DNA from: Pseudanabaena sp. Salubria-1
GTDB taxonomy: Bacteria; Cyanobacteriota; Cyanobacteriia; Pseudanabaenales; Pseudanabaenaceae
Reading direction: 5' to 3'
Assembly (NCBI GenBank): GCA_023336205.1
Contig: JALQCR010000047.1
Coordinates: 1-50,783, forward strand
Length of the DNA stretch: 50,783 nt
This document shows, one piece after another, positions 25,004-35,573 of the stretch. A program made the position numbers and the translations under genes. How positions within the stretch are numbered: the stretch's first letter is position 1; each line of letters starts with the position of its first letter. The notes under the pieces are model-generated. The model was given only the letters and a program-made list of their open reading frames with translations. It was not told the origin of the DNA and did not search any database.

Positions 25004-25691
25004 ATGAGTGATCGTCTCCCCGTCGTCTCGACTCGCAAACCTCGAAAATTATCACTTAAGTTTATTCTGATCGGTCAATTCGCAATCTTGATCGTTGGTA
25101 TATCTGGATTAATGGCGTGGTTGTCTTGGCGAAGTGAGCAGGAAACGATCGCGAATTTAGTCGGACAACTGCAAAATGAAATTAGCAATCACATTAAACA
25201 GAAGCTCTCTTCACATTTGGAAACTCCGCATTTAATTAATAAAATTAATGCTGATGCAGTGCGGCAAGGAATATTAAAAACCCAAGGTAAAGCTAGTGAG
25301 CTCTATCTTTGGCATCAGATACAAAATTTTCCTACAGTTTCTTGGATCTATTATGGAGGCGAAAAAGAAGGAGAATTTGTAGGGATTACTCGATTAGATA
25401 AAGCTCAAAATCCATTTCAGTCTCTCCAACTAGCAATTAATATCAATGGCTTTCAGCGTTATTATTACAGCCTCGATTTACAGGGAAATCGGATTGGACT
25501 TAAAGGAAAATCCGAATTCTATGATGCTCGCCAACGCCCTTGGTATCAAGCAGCTTTGCAAAGCAATAAACCGATTTGGAGTCCTATTTATCAAGATTCT
25601 ACTTTGCCTGAACAAGTTATAACTGCTAGTTTACCTGTATATAGTTCTAATGGAGAGAGAATCGGCGTTTTAGGCGCTGATCTGTCTTTAG
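25004..25691 (+). pseudogene. Hybrid histidine kinase, 5' part (sensor)
   Basis: The N-terminal 229 codons of a kinase split by an ISKra4-type element. It contains a short cytoplasmic N-terminus, a membrane segment (residues ~22-45, FILIGQFAILIVGISGLMAW) and most of a periplasmic dCACHE-like sensor (GGEKEGEFVGITR, YDARQRPWYQAAL, WSPIYQDS, ITASLPVYSSNGERIGVLGADLSL). Start ATG 25004 lies within an upstream in-frame extension from 24932. The frame runs 53 nt into the IS and stops at 25744. Removing the IS restores GADLSLENINKFL in frame with 27175-30575. Confidence 0.9.
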
Positions 25692-27165
25692 GGGTGCAAT
25701 TAAAAGTGAAAGTTCAGCTCAATAAGAAATGGAAGAAAGATTAAGCCAATAAGCATCCCAATCTTGATTAGTACGGCAGATCCTAAGAGCAAGCATAGCC
25801 TTAGCATTTTCAATCGTCCACCAAGAGCCAGCAAGCTTTAAACGATTTTGAATAACATAGCGGTGACCACTCTCAATTTCACCAGAGCCAATGGGTAAAT
25901 TGGAGTCAATCGTGCCCTGATAGTCTAGACGATTAGGACGATTGAAAAGATAGCGATAAGCGGATCTAACCACAGCCAGATTGTCAGGAACAGATTCAGG
26001 TTCTTGAAACGGCTTAAGAGCTTCAAGGACAGCCGAAGCATGATTGGATTTGAGTTGTTGCTTCTGCACATCCATCCATGCTTTCGGAGCATCTGGGGAA
26101 CAAACGCGACTTGCATCGGCTAGATATTCACATACATGATAGAAATCTAGTAAGTAGCGACTAAGTACACCAAAACGCTGCTCGATTTGGCTAGCAATCC
26201 AAGGCGCACCGTCGCCAACCCCATGCACAAAGGTTTCTTCTCCCAATCCAGCACGGATAGCACAATCAAGTAATGCTGCTCCTGCATCATCAGTCGAGCC
26301 TATCGTTGCTCCGAAAATAGGCTGCTCTTGCTCAGGGGTACGCGCCGAGGTTAGACGCGCTTCTTTCCAGCTAATTTTACGCGTCTTACGACGGTCAACT
26401 TCTTCGCCATCAGTTTCGCTTGCCGTTGTTTCCACAATCGGAATCATTGTCCCATCCATCTCCGCTATTAAAAACTCCACACCCTCGATTGCTGGGAATC
26501 CTGTTTCCCAACTCTGCGTTTCTAATATACGCTGGGCATGACTTTCTGTGATCTCCTGTCCTGCACTAATTGGGATGCTTATTCCATGATGTTCCATCAT
26601 TTTTTTTGGGATTTTCCCAAACGCTACATCTGACCCAAAGTCGGTAATCACTCTCTGCAATGGGCGTGAATATCCTCGGCAATGTACTTCGGCGGCTTTT
26701 TGAAATGGTCTCACTACCTGTTTGGACTCTCTTCCAAATTCGATGTACCTTTGCTCTAGTACTTCGATGCGTCCATATCGGCTGTACCAATAGAGTTTTT
26801 TTTACCACCTCGGTGTGAAGATGGATTCGCGGCGATATATGCTTCGCTTTGCTTGATTTCTTGCCGCGTTGCCCATGTTTGTAGTGCTGTTTGTCCTAAC
26901 TGACGGATTTCTTCTATCACTCGTTCCTCGGCTGCGTCGGCTTTGATTAGATCACCTTCTGCATTTTCTACAACGGATAATAATCCTTCGATTTTCGCTT
27001 TCAATTCAGGATAATCGTTTAGTCTTTCTTCTATGCTTTTACTGGACGATGCTGTTTTTGTTTTTATATTCACGGCTCAATTTTATGACTTCTTTGGATT
27101 AGAACTGTTATCCATCATACTTTCTAACCTACTTTATTTCTCCCATTTCACTTTTAATTACACCC
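25692..27165 (-). mobile_element. ISKra4-type insertion sequence
   Basis: 1474 bp with 20-bp terminal repeats (GGGTGCAATTAAAAGTGAAA, one mismatch between ends) and the 9-bp target duplication TGTCTTTAG at 25683-25691 and 27166-27174. It carries one transposase gene in two overlapping frames. It splits a histidine kinase gene in the sensor domain. Confidence 0.93.
25719..27073 (-). CDS. ISKra4-family transposase (two frames, -1 shift)
   Basis: Frame A (27073 to 26756, 105 codons) and frame B (ending 25719) encode the two parts of one transposase. Frame B shows GDGAPWIASQIE, FYHVCEYLADA and LPIGSGEIESGHRYVIQNRLK, typical of ISKra4. At 26796-26803 the minus strand has A8; a -1 shift there joins GKKK to LYWYSRYGRIEVLEQ and yields a 451-residue protein. 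In frame B a TAA lies directly before the A-run, so the shift must occur within it. The homopolymer is a plausible programmed slippery site; a mutation or sequencing error is the alternative. Confidence 0.85.
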
Positions 27166-27174
27166 TGTCTTTAG

Positions 27175-30100
27175 AGAATATTAATAAGTTTCTAGGGGAG
27201 TTGGAAATTGGGAAATCAGGACAAGCTTTCATCCTCGAACCTTCAGGCTTATTGGTAGCTAGCTCAACTGTGGAAAAGCCCTATGAAATTGATAGCGATC
27301 GCAAAAAAATACAGAGATTGCTAGTTAAAGATAGTAGGCAACCTATGCTACGGGCGGCGGCTGGACATATAGAGCAACAAGTTGGTAGCTTGGAGCAAAT
27401 TAACACAGAGCAGAATTTAAAATTTTCGGTTGAAGGGAAGAATATATTTCTCAAAGTAATGCCCTATCGCGATGAATATAACCTTAACTGGTTGATCGCC
27501 GTGATAATGCCTGAGACTGACTTTACAGAACAACTTGATATCAAGCGGAAAACAACGATTTTGCTTGCTTGTCTATCATTAGCTGGAGCGATCGCTTTAG
27601 CTGTTTTTACCACTCAATATATCAACAAATCATTGCGACGCTTAACTTTAGCGAGTCAAGCTTTAGCAAATGGTGAGTTAGATCGGGACGTTCCATCAGC
27701 AGAAATAGATGAACTGAATATACTCTCCCAATCCTTTAATCGGATGGCGGCTCAATTAAAGCAGTCTTTTAACGAACTAGAGGGGGATAATCAAGCTCTC
27801 GAATTGCGAATTCAAGAGCGGATGACAGAACTGCAAATGTCTGAAGAGAAATTTAGCAGTCTAGTTTCTAATCTTCCGGGAATTGTTTATCGATGTTCCT
27901 ACGATCGCGATTGGAAAATGATATTTATTGGTGGTGCTGTTGACGAGCTAACTGGCTATAAAGCCAAGGACTTTATTTCAAATCAAGTTCGCAGTTGGGC
28001 AAGTATTATTCACCCTGAAGATCAAGACATGGTAGAAAGGGTTATTTGGGAAAGCATAGCTTGTCAAGAACCTTTTGTTTTAGAATATCGAATTACTGAT
28101 GCCCAAGGCAATATTCGTTGGCTGTATGAAAAAGGTCAGGGAGCATTCACTGAAAGCGATCAATTGTTGTGGTTAGATGGAGCAATTTTTGATATTAGCG
28201 ATCGCAAGCAAGTCGAAGCTGAACTTTTAGAGCGCGTACATATATCAATTTTAATGGCTGAGATTGGCTCTGCATCGACACAGCTACTCACATTAGAAGA
28301 GGTTCTACAAGCCTTTGTCGAATCTCTATGGCGACATATGCATGTCTCCTTTGCTCAGATTTGGACCGTCAATGCTTTTGGAAATGATTTGAATTTACAA
28401 GTCAGCGCAGGAAATTACAACAAATCAGATAGCGATCGCCTCTGCAATCTAATTACAAAAGACCAAATTTGGTCGATTACCCAAGGACTGTTTCAGCCAC
28501 TTTTGACTGATCAGATCTTGGCAGATCTGAGTGAATCCGATCAAATGTGGTTGCAGGAAAAAGGAATTGTGTCTCTGGTAGGTCATCCTTTGATGGTTAA
28601 AGGTAGGATCATTGGCGTAATCCTGATGGTTTCTCTGTCGCATTTAGATACAGATATTCAGACTATAGATTTGCTCGCAAATGCGATCGCTATCGGCATA
28701 GACCACAAACAGGCAGAAGAAAGGCTCAGAGTTACCAATGCCGAAATGAAAGCCTTATTTGCGGCGATGGATGAAGTGATCTTGGTCCGCGATCGCTTAG
28801 GACGTATTCTTAAGATTCCTAAAACGCGCAGAAACCCAGTTTGGCATGATCCAAATGAATTAATAGGCAAACTACCTGCGGAGTTATTCTCTCCTGAACA
28901 AGCCGAATTATTTACTAGTTATGTGCAACAGGTTTTAGAGACTCAGCAAACTCTAAATCTTGAATATTATCTTGCCTCTACCGAACAAGGATTTTGGTGG
29001 AATGCCAGCATCTCTCCTATTGATACTGAGAGCGTGGTTTGGGTCGCCCGTGATATTACAGAAAGCAAACAAGTCGAGCAACAACTCAAACAAGCAAAAC
29101 AAGCTGCCGAGGCGGCTAGTTTTGCCAAAGGTCAATTTTTGGCAAGTATGAGCCATGAACTGCGGACTCCATTAAATGCAATTTTGGGCTTTGCGCAACT
29201 AATGGTTCGTGATAGCTCGCTCAAAGAAAATCATCGCTCCTATCTCAAGATCATCCATGACAGCGGCGAACATTTATTGGAACTTATTAATGATGTTTTA
29301 GATATGTCCAAAATTGAGTCGGGACGAATTACCCTAAACATCGCTAGTTTTGATCTGTATCATCTTCTAGAAACATTAGAAAAAATGTTTCGCCTTAAGG
29401 TTAGTGATAAGTCATTACAAATGATTTTCAAGCGATCGCCAGCAGTTCCTCAATGGGTTAGTACCGACGAAGGAAAACTTCGCCAAATCTTAATAAATTT
29501 ATTGAGTAATGCAATCAAATTTACCAATCAAGGCTCAATAGTTCTATCCATTGAGGTAACTAATGAAGTAACTAAATCGATAGAATCAGATTTTCATTTG
29601 TCATCTCAGCCTCTAAAGCCATCCCCAACTATCTTAAAATTTACAATAGAAGATACTGGTGCAGGTATTCCAGCCAATTATTTAGAGAAAATATTTGAAG
29701 CATTTGAACAGACAGACATAGGTAAGAAGTCTTCGGAAGGAACTGGACTAGGATTACCTATCAGTCTTAAATTTGCTCAATTCATGGGAGGTCAGATTAC
29801 AGTCAGTAGTCGGTTAGGTGAAGGTAGTATCTTTCAAGTTGATATCCCAGTGGAGGTGTTATCTTCTCCTGTCCCATTAAGGCAAATCAGCGATCGCTAT
29901 ATCATCGGTTTAGCTCCTGACCAGCCAGAATATCGCCTCCTCGTCGTAGAAGATCGATGGGAAAGTCGGCATTTATTAGTCAAAATTCTAGAAGCGGTAG
30001 GTTTCCAAGTCCGTGAAGCCGAAAATGGGGCTGAGGCGATCGCTATTTGGAATGACTGGGAGCCTCACCTAATCTGGATGGATATGCGAATGCCTGTTAT

Positions 30101-30575
30101 GGATGGATATGAAGCAACTCGTCAAATTAAATCCCATTTAAAGGGGCAAGCAACCGTGATTATTGCCTTAACGGCAAGTGCTTTGGAAGAAGAACGAACA
30201 ATTATCCTCTCCGCAGGTTGTGATGATTTTGTGCGTAAGCCTTTTCGGGAAGCACTTATTTTTGACAAATTGGCTGAGTATCTAGGTGTAACTTATTTGT
30301 ACGAAGATGAAAACAATCGTCGCCTTAATAACAGGGTCTCAGATGATCTAGAAACCTTAGAAGCTAATCTCAAGAACTCTTTGTTACAAATGCCTGATAG
30401 TTGGATTAAGGAACTCCATCAAGCGGCAATGCTAGCTGACAATGATTTAATTACTGAATTGATCAAATCAATACCAGAAAACAATACTATTTTAATTCAT
30501 GCTTTAATCAGTCTTATCGATAATTTTTGCTACAATCAAATCATGGATTCGACTCAGCAGGTTTTTGGCAAATAG
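27175..30575 (+). pseudogene. Hybrid histidine kinase, 3' part
   Basis: The remaining 1133 residues: end of the sensor domain, second membrane segment (ILLACLSLAGAIALAVF), HAMP, PAS (SNLPGIVYRCSYD), GAF-like, second PAS, HisKA with phospho-acceptor in SHELRTPLNAILGF, ATPase (NLLSNAIKFTNQ, DTGAGIP, GTGLGLPIS) and a C-terminal receiver (LLVVEDRWES, WMDMRMPVMDGYEATRQ). The restored protein would be 1362 residues. The catalytic core is intact, but it lacks its N-terminal anchor unless an ATG at 27033 inside the IS end is used. The intact REC-GGDEF-EAL gene follows 32 bp later. Confidence 0.92.
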
Positions 30576-30607
30576 TTAAATGATCGCCATATGGATACGA
30601 ATAAATA

Positions 30608-32413
30608 ATGACTAGAAATTATAGTGGCGATATATTAATAGTTGATGATATGCCAAACAACTTGCGATTTCTATCGACAACGTTGACTGAGCAAGGCTAT
30701 AAAGTCCGTAGTGTCACCGAAGGATTAATGGCTTTGACTGTAGCCCAAGCTGCCAAGCCAGATTTGATTTTATTAGACATTATGATGCCAAATGTTGATG
30801 GCTATGAAGTTTGTCAGAGGCTAAAAGCGAATGAGCAAACCTGTGATATTCCCGTAATTTTCTTAAGTGCTTTAGATGAAGTATTAGATAAAGTGAAGGC
30901 TTTTAGTGTTGGGGGGGTGGACTACATCACTAAACCATTTCAATTAGAAGAAGTTTTAGCCCGCATTCAAACCCATTTAAGTTTACGTGCAGCCCAAAAA
31001 GAAATTAGCCAACTAAATTCTGAACTAGAACAGCGTGTACGCCAGAGGACTGCTCAACTAGAACAGGAAATTGCTGAACGCTTGCAAGTTCAAGAGCGTT
31101 TGTTGCATCTGGCTTTGCATGATGTGCTCACGGGGTTACCAAATCGAACTTGGTTTATGAAACGTTTGGAGCAATTACTCCAACAAGTCAACCAAAAGGC
31201 TGGCTATCTTTTTGCGGTTTTGTTTTTAGACTGCGATCGCTTTCAAGCTGTTAATGATTCTTTAGGGCATTTAGTTGGTGATCAGCTATTGGTCTCGATA
31301 TCTAGAAGAATTGAGCTTTGTGTTCGCCCTGGTACAATGCTTTGCCGTTTAGGGGGAGATGAGTTTGCCATCTTATTACCAGATGTCGAAAAGAACTCTG
31401 ATGCAGTCAAAATAGCTAACAATATTCTGAGAGAATTAGCCGCCCCATTTCAAATTGGCGACTATCAAGTATTTACGAATGTCAGTATTGGTATTGCTAT
31501 GGGTAGTGCTATTTATAAACAACCCGAACATATTTTGCGTGATGCTGACACAGCAATGTATCGAGCAAAAGCGAATGGAAAAGCTTGCTATCAGGTATTT
31601 GAGCAAACAATGCATAGCCGTGCTCTCCACAACTTTCAGCTAGAATCTGAGCTGAGACATGCTTTAGAGCGTAATGAACTCGTGGCTTATTATCAGCCAA
31701 TCATTAGCTTAGATACTAACCAAATCAGCTCTTTTGAGGCGCTAGTACGATGGAATCATCCAGGGAAAAATTTAATAGCCCCCAATATGTTTATCCCGAT
31801 CGCTGAAGAAACTGCTTTGGTAATGGCGATTGATTTATTTGTATTACGCCAAGCTTGTCAGCAATTGCGTGATTGGCAAGATGAGGGTGTTGCCAACGAG
31901 TCTTTAACAGTGAGTGTTAATCTCTCAGTTAAACATTTTATGAGCTTTGACTTGCTCAAGAAGATTGATAATATTCTTCAAGAAGTAGGAATTGATGGTA
32001 GTTCTTTAATCCTAGAAATTACGGAAAGCGACATTATGGAGAATGCCGAATTTGCAAGCCAAATTATTTCGCAATTACGCGATCGCCACATTCAACTAAG
32101 CATTGATGATTTTGGAACTGGTTATTCATCCCTGAGTTACCTGCATCGCCTCCCAATTAACCATCTCAAAATTGATCGCTCCTTTGTAATGAGAATGGGC
32201 AAACATGGCAAAAAGAACGAGATTGTTAAGGCTATTATTGCACTCGCCAAAAGTTTGGGCGTGTTGACGATCGCAGAAGGAGTAGAAACACAAGAACAGC
32301 TAGATCAGATTCGAGAATTAGAGTGTGAGTTTTGCCAAGGATATTTATTCTCTAGACCCGTTGAGGCTAAAGCAGCTAGAGATATATTAATAAAAGGGTT
32401 TCCACAATTTTAG
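30608..32413 (+). CDS. Response regulator with GGDEF and EAL domains
   Basis: A 601-residue protein. Receiver domain (~8-125: LIVDDMPNN, phospho-acceptor in LLDIMMPNVDGYEV, KPF). Coiled linker (~130-160). GGDEF domain with intact RLGGDEFAILLP, and EAL domain with FEALVRWNH, VSVNLSVKHF, LEITESDIM, SIDDFGTGYSSLSYL and EGVETQEQL. Both c-di-GMP synthase and phosphodiesterase motifs look complete. It probably acts downstream of the hybrid kinase encoded just upstream, which is split by an IS, so its regular input may be lost in this genome. Its stop is inside the terminator stem. Confidence 0.95.
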   Translation: MTRNYSGDILIVDDMPNNLRFLSTTLTEQGYKVRSVTEGLMALTVAQAAKPDLILLDIMMPNVDGYEVCQRLKANEQTCDIPVIFLSALDEVLDKVKAFSVGGVDYITKPFQLEEVLARIQTHLSLRAAQKEISQLNSELEQRVRQRTAQLEQEIAERLQVQERLLHLALHDVLTGLPNRTWFMKRLEQLLQQVNQKAGYLFAVLFLDCDRFQAVNDSLGHLVGDQLLVSISRRIELCVRPGTMLCRLGGDEFAILLPDVEKNSDAVKIANNILRELAAPFQIGDYQVFTNVSIGIAMGSAIYKQPEHILRDADTAMYRAKANGKACYQVFEQTMHSRALHNFQLESELRHALERNELVAYYQPIISLDTNQISSFEALVRWNHPGKNLIAPNMFIPIAEETALVMAIDLFVLRQACQQLRDWQDEGVANESLTVSVNLSVKHFMSFDLLKKIDNILQEVGIDGSSLILEITESDIMENAEFASQIISQLRDRHIQLSIDDFGTGYSSLSYLHRLPINHLKIDRSFVMRMGKHGKKNEIVKAIIALAKSLGVLTIAEGVETQEQLDQIRELECEFCQGYLFSRPVEAKAARDILIKGFPQF

Positions 32414-32452
32414 TGTTATCAGCGCCGCAGGCGCTGATAACACTAAAATTGT
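32404..32452. terminator. Bidirectional terminator
   Basis: Perfect 23-bp arms around GCA between convergent genes. The GGDEF-EAL stop TAG (32411-32413) is in the left arm, and the FHA-oxidoreductase stop begins 3 nt after the right arm. Confidence 0.9.
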
Positions 32453-32454
32453 TT

Positions 32455-34461
32455 CTAAGGTGCTTGATTTTTTATCCATTTCAACCATTGACTAAGAGAG
32501 TTCCATCCGTTGAGATAACGCAACTGGGGAGCACGAGAATCAACTAAACTATCAACTGATCGCAAAGCCGCAAACTGCAACCCCAAAAAGCTATCAACTG
32601 CGGCATAGGAGCTACCTAAAGTGGCTGCTCCTGATGCATAAACTTTACCACCGCCATCATTACGTAGTTCGGCAATCTCAAAATCATTAGTCACATTTAA
32701 TCTGCCCAGAGCATTGACTGGAATGTTGTAACAATCGAGTAGATCAGCATAAAGGGGATTAGTCTCCACTTTGGCATCTAATCCAGTAGCATCAATAATA
32801 AAATCTGCTGTTAACTGCAAGATTCCTTCCATTTTGCGGGGACGAATATATGTAGCAGTTCGTCGATCTGGGAGTTGTTCGACCTTTTCGACATCACCAA
32901 ACGCAATCTGATACCAACCCTCATTCAATCCAGATTGCACAATTTTTTTCCAGTCAGAGCGATCGGCGGTGGTTGTGCCACCCCAATCCTTGAGCAGAGC
33001 TTGACGAGTCAGCGGATCAGATTTTTCCAGCTTTGCACGTAAATCTCCACCCCAACAAGCCTTTGGCCAGTTAAAAGGTTGAAATTCATAATGATTCTTG
33101 ATTGGACGTTGAGCACGACCGTAGCTATTACCTTGAGCTTTTGGCGATCGCATTAGGTGCAAGAGATTAATTTTTTGCCGAGGCGATCGCTGTCTGATTT
33201 CCGAAATACGCTGGACAATCCGTGAAGCAACAATGCCACGCCCACGAATTAAGACTGTGCCACCATGATTTTCCAAATGTTGATAAATATGTTCATGTTC
33301 CTCATAGCCATTCACTACAGCTAGAAAGTCTTCCGTTTGACTACGGTAGGCTTGTAAGTCTGGCAAGAACTGGATAGCAGCATATCCCATTGCTAAATGC
33401 AGATACTTGGCAATTAGAAATGCATGATTTCCTTGCCCAAGAGAATAGGCGATCGCATAGCGTCCATCATTGGTTTTGCGGATTGAACGAACTCGCCCAT
33501 AACGATAAATTTTGTCCCAACCGATTCGCCTTGCTTCGCGATCAATCGAATCAAATACATTTCCTGACCGAGGCGTGTAGGTTTCTGCTAGATCAGGTTC
33601 TGCAAAGACTTTCCAGAGATATTTATAAGCCTGAGCGATCTTTCCTTGAGTTAAGTCATGCCAAGCCTCGCGCCATGCATAGCTAGGAAATCCCCAAATA
33701 TTATCTGGGCAGGAATCGGAATTAGAACGCAACCTTTCGTGTAAGGGTATCTGCGAATTGAGACATAGGCGTTTATAACGCGCATAGGGTTCAGGTTCTA
33801 GCCCCAGTGCTACTATTTGGTCAGCCGCCACACCAAAAATCCGCAAATAGTCCGCCCAAATATAACTTCCCAATCCTCCCCCGATCGCTCCGTAAGTCGT
33901 CTCATATACAGGCAGTCCTGTGCGATGCAGAGATTGCACTTCCACTATCGGCAATTGAAAGAAGTCTGGTGGGAAACTAGAAGAACTAGCTAAACTCGGC
34001 TGAGTAATATTTGCTTGAGGTAAGCCTGTGTTGGGGTTAAATAAAATCGTAGGCGCTGCGATCGGCTTGACAGAGCTATTTGATGTTCCTGTAATAATTG
34101 TTTGCTTTGTAGATGGCAAATCAAAGGCGATCGCAATTTCATAGCGTCCAATCGTGAGCCGATCTCCACTTGATAGAACTTTGCGAAGTTCTCTACTCCG
34201 ATCAATCAAAACTCCATTGACTAACATTCCATTAGTACTATTTTGATCGATAACTACGACATTTCCTTGCTCAAAAATCAGTAATGCATGATATCGCGAT
34301 ACCGAGCGATCGCTGAATATTACTTGCTCTACTTGATTTCCGTCTAGTCTCTCTGGCAAGGAAGTCGCTTCTTTACCTATAGCGATCGGTAAACTCAGCC
34401 GCAATCTTTGCGGCTGATTGGTAGCTATTTCTAGCCAACTTAACTGAACGGAGATTTGCAT
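32455..34461 (-). CDS. FHA domain fused to an FAD/NAD(P)-binding-like protein
   Basis: A 668-residue protein. Residues ~1-115 form an FHA domain (IAIGKE, SDRSVSRYHALL, DQNSTNGMLVNG) that should bind phosphothreonine. After a Ser/Thr/Pro-rich linker (~120-190) comes a large domain with TTYGAIGGGLGSYIWADYL (glycine-rich, Rossmann-like), ILIRGRGIVASRIVQRI, a second dinucleotide-like motif, and ATGLDAKVETNPLYADLL. The layout resembles FAD/NAD(P)-binding monooxygenase or lycopene-cyclase-like flavoproteins, but I cannot name the substrate. It is in an apparent operon with the small FHA protein upstream (56-bp gap). Confidence 0.82.
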   Translation of the reverse strand: MQISVQLSWLEIATNQPQRLRLSLPIAIGKEATSLPERLDGNQVEQVIFSDRSVSRYHALLIFEQGNVVVIDQNSTNGMLVNGVLIDRSRELRKVLSSGDRLTIGRYEIAIAFDLPSTKQTIITGTSNSSVKPIAAPTILFNPNTGLPQANITQPSLASSSSFPPDFFQLPIVEVQSLHRTGLPVYETTYGAIGGGLGSYIWADYLRIFGVAADQIVALGLEPEPYARYKRLCLNSQIPLHERLRSNSDSCPDNIWGFPSYAWREAWHDLTQGKIAQAYKYLWKVFAEPDLAETYTPRSGNVFDSIDREARRIGWDKIYRYGRVRSIRKTNDGRYAIAYSLGQGNHAFLIAKYLHLAMGYAAIQFLPDLQAYRSQTEDFLAVVNGYEEHEHIYQHLENHGGTVLIRGRGIVASRIVQRISEIRQRSPRQKINLLHLMRSPKAQGNSYGRAQRPIKNHYEFQPFNWPKACWGGDLRAKLEKSDPLTRQALLKDWGGTTTADRSDWKKIVQSGLNEGWYQIAFGDVEKVEQLPDRRTATYIRPRKMEGILQLTADFIIDATGLDAKVETNPLYADLLDCYNIPVNALGRLNVTNDFEIAELRNDGGGKVYASGAATLGSSYAAVDSFLGLQFAALRSVDSLVDSRAPQLRYLNGWNSLSQWLKWIKNQAP

Positions 34462-34517
34462 AGTCTTCTAATTATCAAGCTATTCTAAAGATGAGATGTG
34501 GTGCGAATCGCTACATC

Positions 34518-34994
34518 TCATCTTTTAGACGGTAAAATACTGCTAGCAGCTCCAGCTAGTGAAGTGCCACACCAAGGACATACTAATGTAATTCGTTCGT
34601 AGGGTGAAACTTTTGCACATTTTAAATTGGGGCATTGCAATCCATAAACATGATCAGGATTTCTCTGGGGAGAAATGGGTACATCAATATCAATTTTGGT
34701 GATTTGTAATATTTGTTGACCTAACGCGATCGCCATATTCACCTTCAATTCGCGTTCTCCATTCGATAAACTTTGACCATTAATCATTGGCGGATTAGAC
34801 TCACGCATATTTCTTATCCAAAAGCTCTGTTTCTGTGAATCGAAATAAATCACCACATGCAACCCCGATATTGTGGGATGAGCTAAAACTAAATCGCACC
34901 TTGCAGGATCACGACCAATACGCGCCATTGTCAGACCGATATGATAACTTTTGGTAATTCCTGCTTCTACCCAAGCCAAGGTTAGTTCTGACAT
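34518..34994 (-). CDS. Small FHA protein with C-terminal zinc ribbon
   Basis: 158 residues. An FHA domain (~1-115: MARIGRDPARCDLVL, HPTISGLHVVI) binds phosphopeptides. The C-terminal tail has two Cys pairs (CPNLKCAKV... and CPWCG, ~120-145), a zinc-ribbon pattern. Upstream of and co-directional with the FHA-oxidoreductase. It may be an adaptor bringing phosphorylated partners to the second protein; that is inference. Divergent from the membrane-protein gene at 35050. Confidence 0.8.
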   Translation of the reverse strand: MSELTLAWVEAGITKSYHIGLTMARIGRDPARCDLVLAHPTISGLHVVIYFDSQKQSFWIRNMRESNPPMINGQSLSNGERELKVNMAIALGQQILQITKIDIDVPISPQRNPDHVYGLQCPNLKCAKVSPYERITLVCPWCGTSLAGAASSILPSKR

Positions 34995-35049
34995 AATTGC
35001 TGTTAAAGCTGCTTAATTTCAAATATTATAGATAGCACAAGATAAGATT

Positions 35050-35478
35050 ATGACTCCTACATTAATCGGAAGATGGCAAACTCGGATTTTGCTTTTAGGG
35101 ACATTGGGGATACTTGTAACTATTCCCTTTAGCCTCAACGGTGAATCAGTCTATTTTCAAGTGCTATTAGCGATCGCAGTTTTAGGCTGCTTGTGGGATA
35201 TTGTTTACAATCAATTGCAAACTGTCCGTTGGGATCATGATTGGCCAGCAACTTTGCAAGTAGGCGCAGGTATTTGGGAAGCATTTTTCTTTTATGTTCC
35301 CTTTAGATATTTGATTAGTAATATCTTGAAAATTGGATGGCTGATTGACATTCCCTTTGATAAATTTTTACTACACTATGCCTGTATTTGGCTAGCAGTT
35401 TTTACTGCCTCACAAACACTCATGCGGATCATCTTTCCACGCTGGCGATTTCATGGGGGCGAATGGTTACATAAATAG
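35050..35478 (+). CDS. Hypothetical integral membrane protein
   Basis: A 142-residue protein with about three or four hydrophobic helices (~10-30, 33-50, ~70-90, ~108-125) and a basic C-terminus (FPRWRFHGGEWLHK). The central motif TVRWDHDWPATLQVGAGIWEAFFFYVPFRY contains conserved-looking Trp/Asp/His. I do not recognise a family. Divergent from the FHA gene pair. Terminator downstream. Confidence 0.6.
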   Translation: MTPTLIGRWQTRILLLGTLGILVTIPFSLNGESVYFQVLLAIAVLGCLWDIVYNQLQTVRWDHDWPATLQVGAGIWEAFFFYVPFRYLISNILKIGWLIDIPFDKFLLHYACIWLAVFTASQTLMRIIFPRWRFHGGEWLHK

Positions 35479-35479
35479 C

Positions 35480-35573
35480 CAAAAGCTGTAATTCCCGCAA
35501 CGCGGGAATTACAGCTTTTGATGTTGGCAAACAAAAAGAAAGGGAATGCTTAGCATTCCCTTTCTTTTTGTTT
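35480..35573 (+). terminator. Tandem terminator hairpins
   Basis: Hairpin A: CAAAAGCTGTAATTCCCGC (35480-35498) with its complement at 35502-35520, loop AAC. Hairpin B: 21-bp arms (35529-35549, 35553-35573), loop TTA. Both perfect. They end the 35050 gene. Confidence 0.85.
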
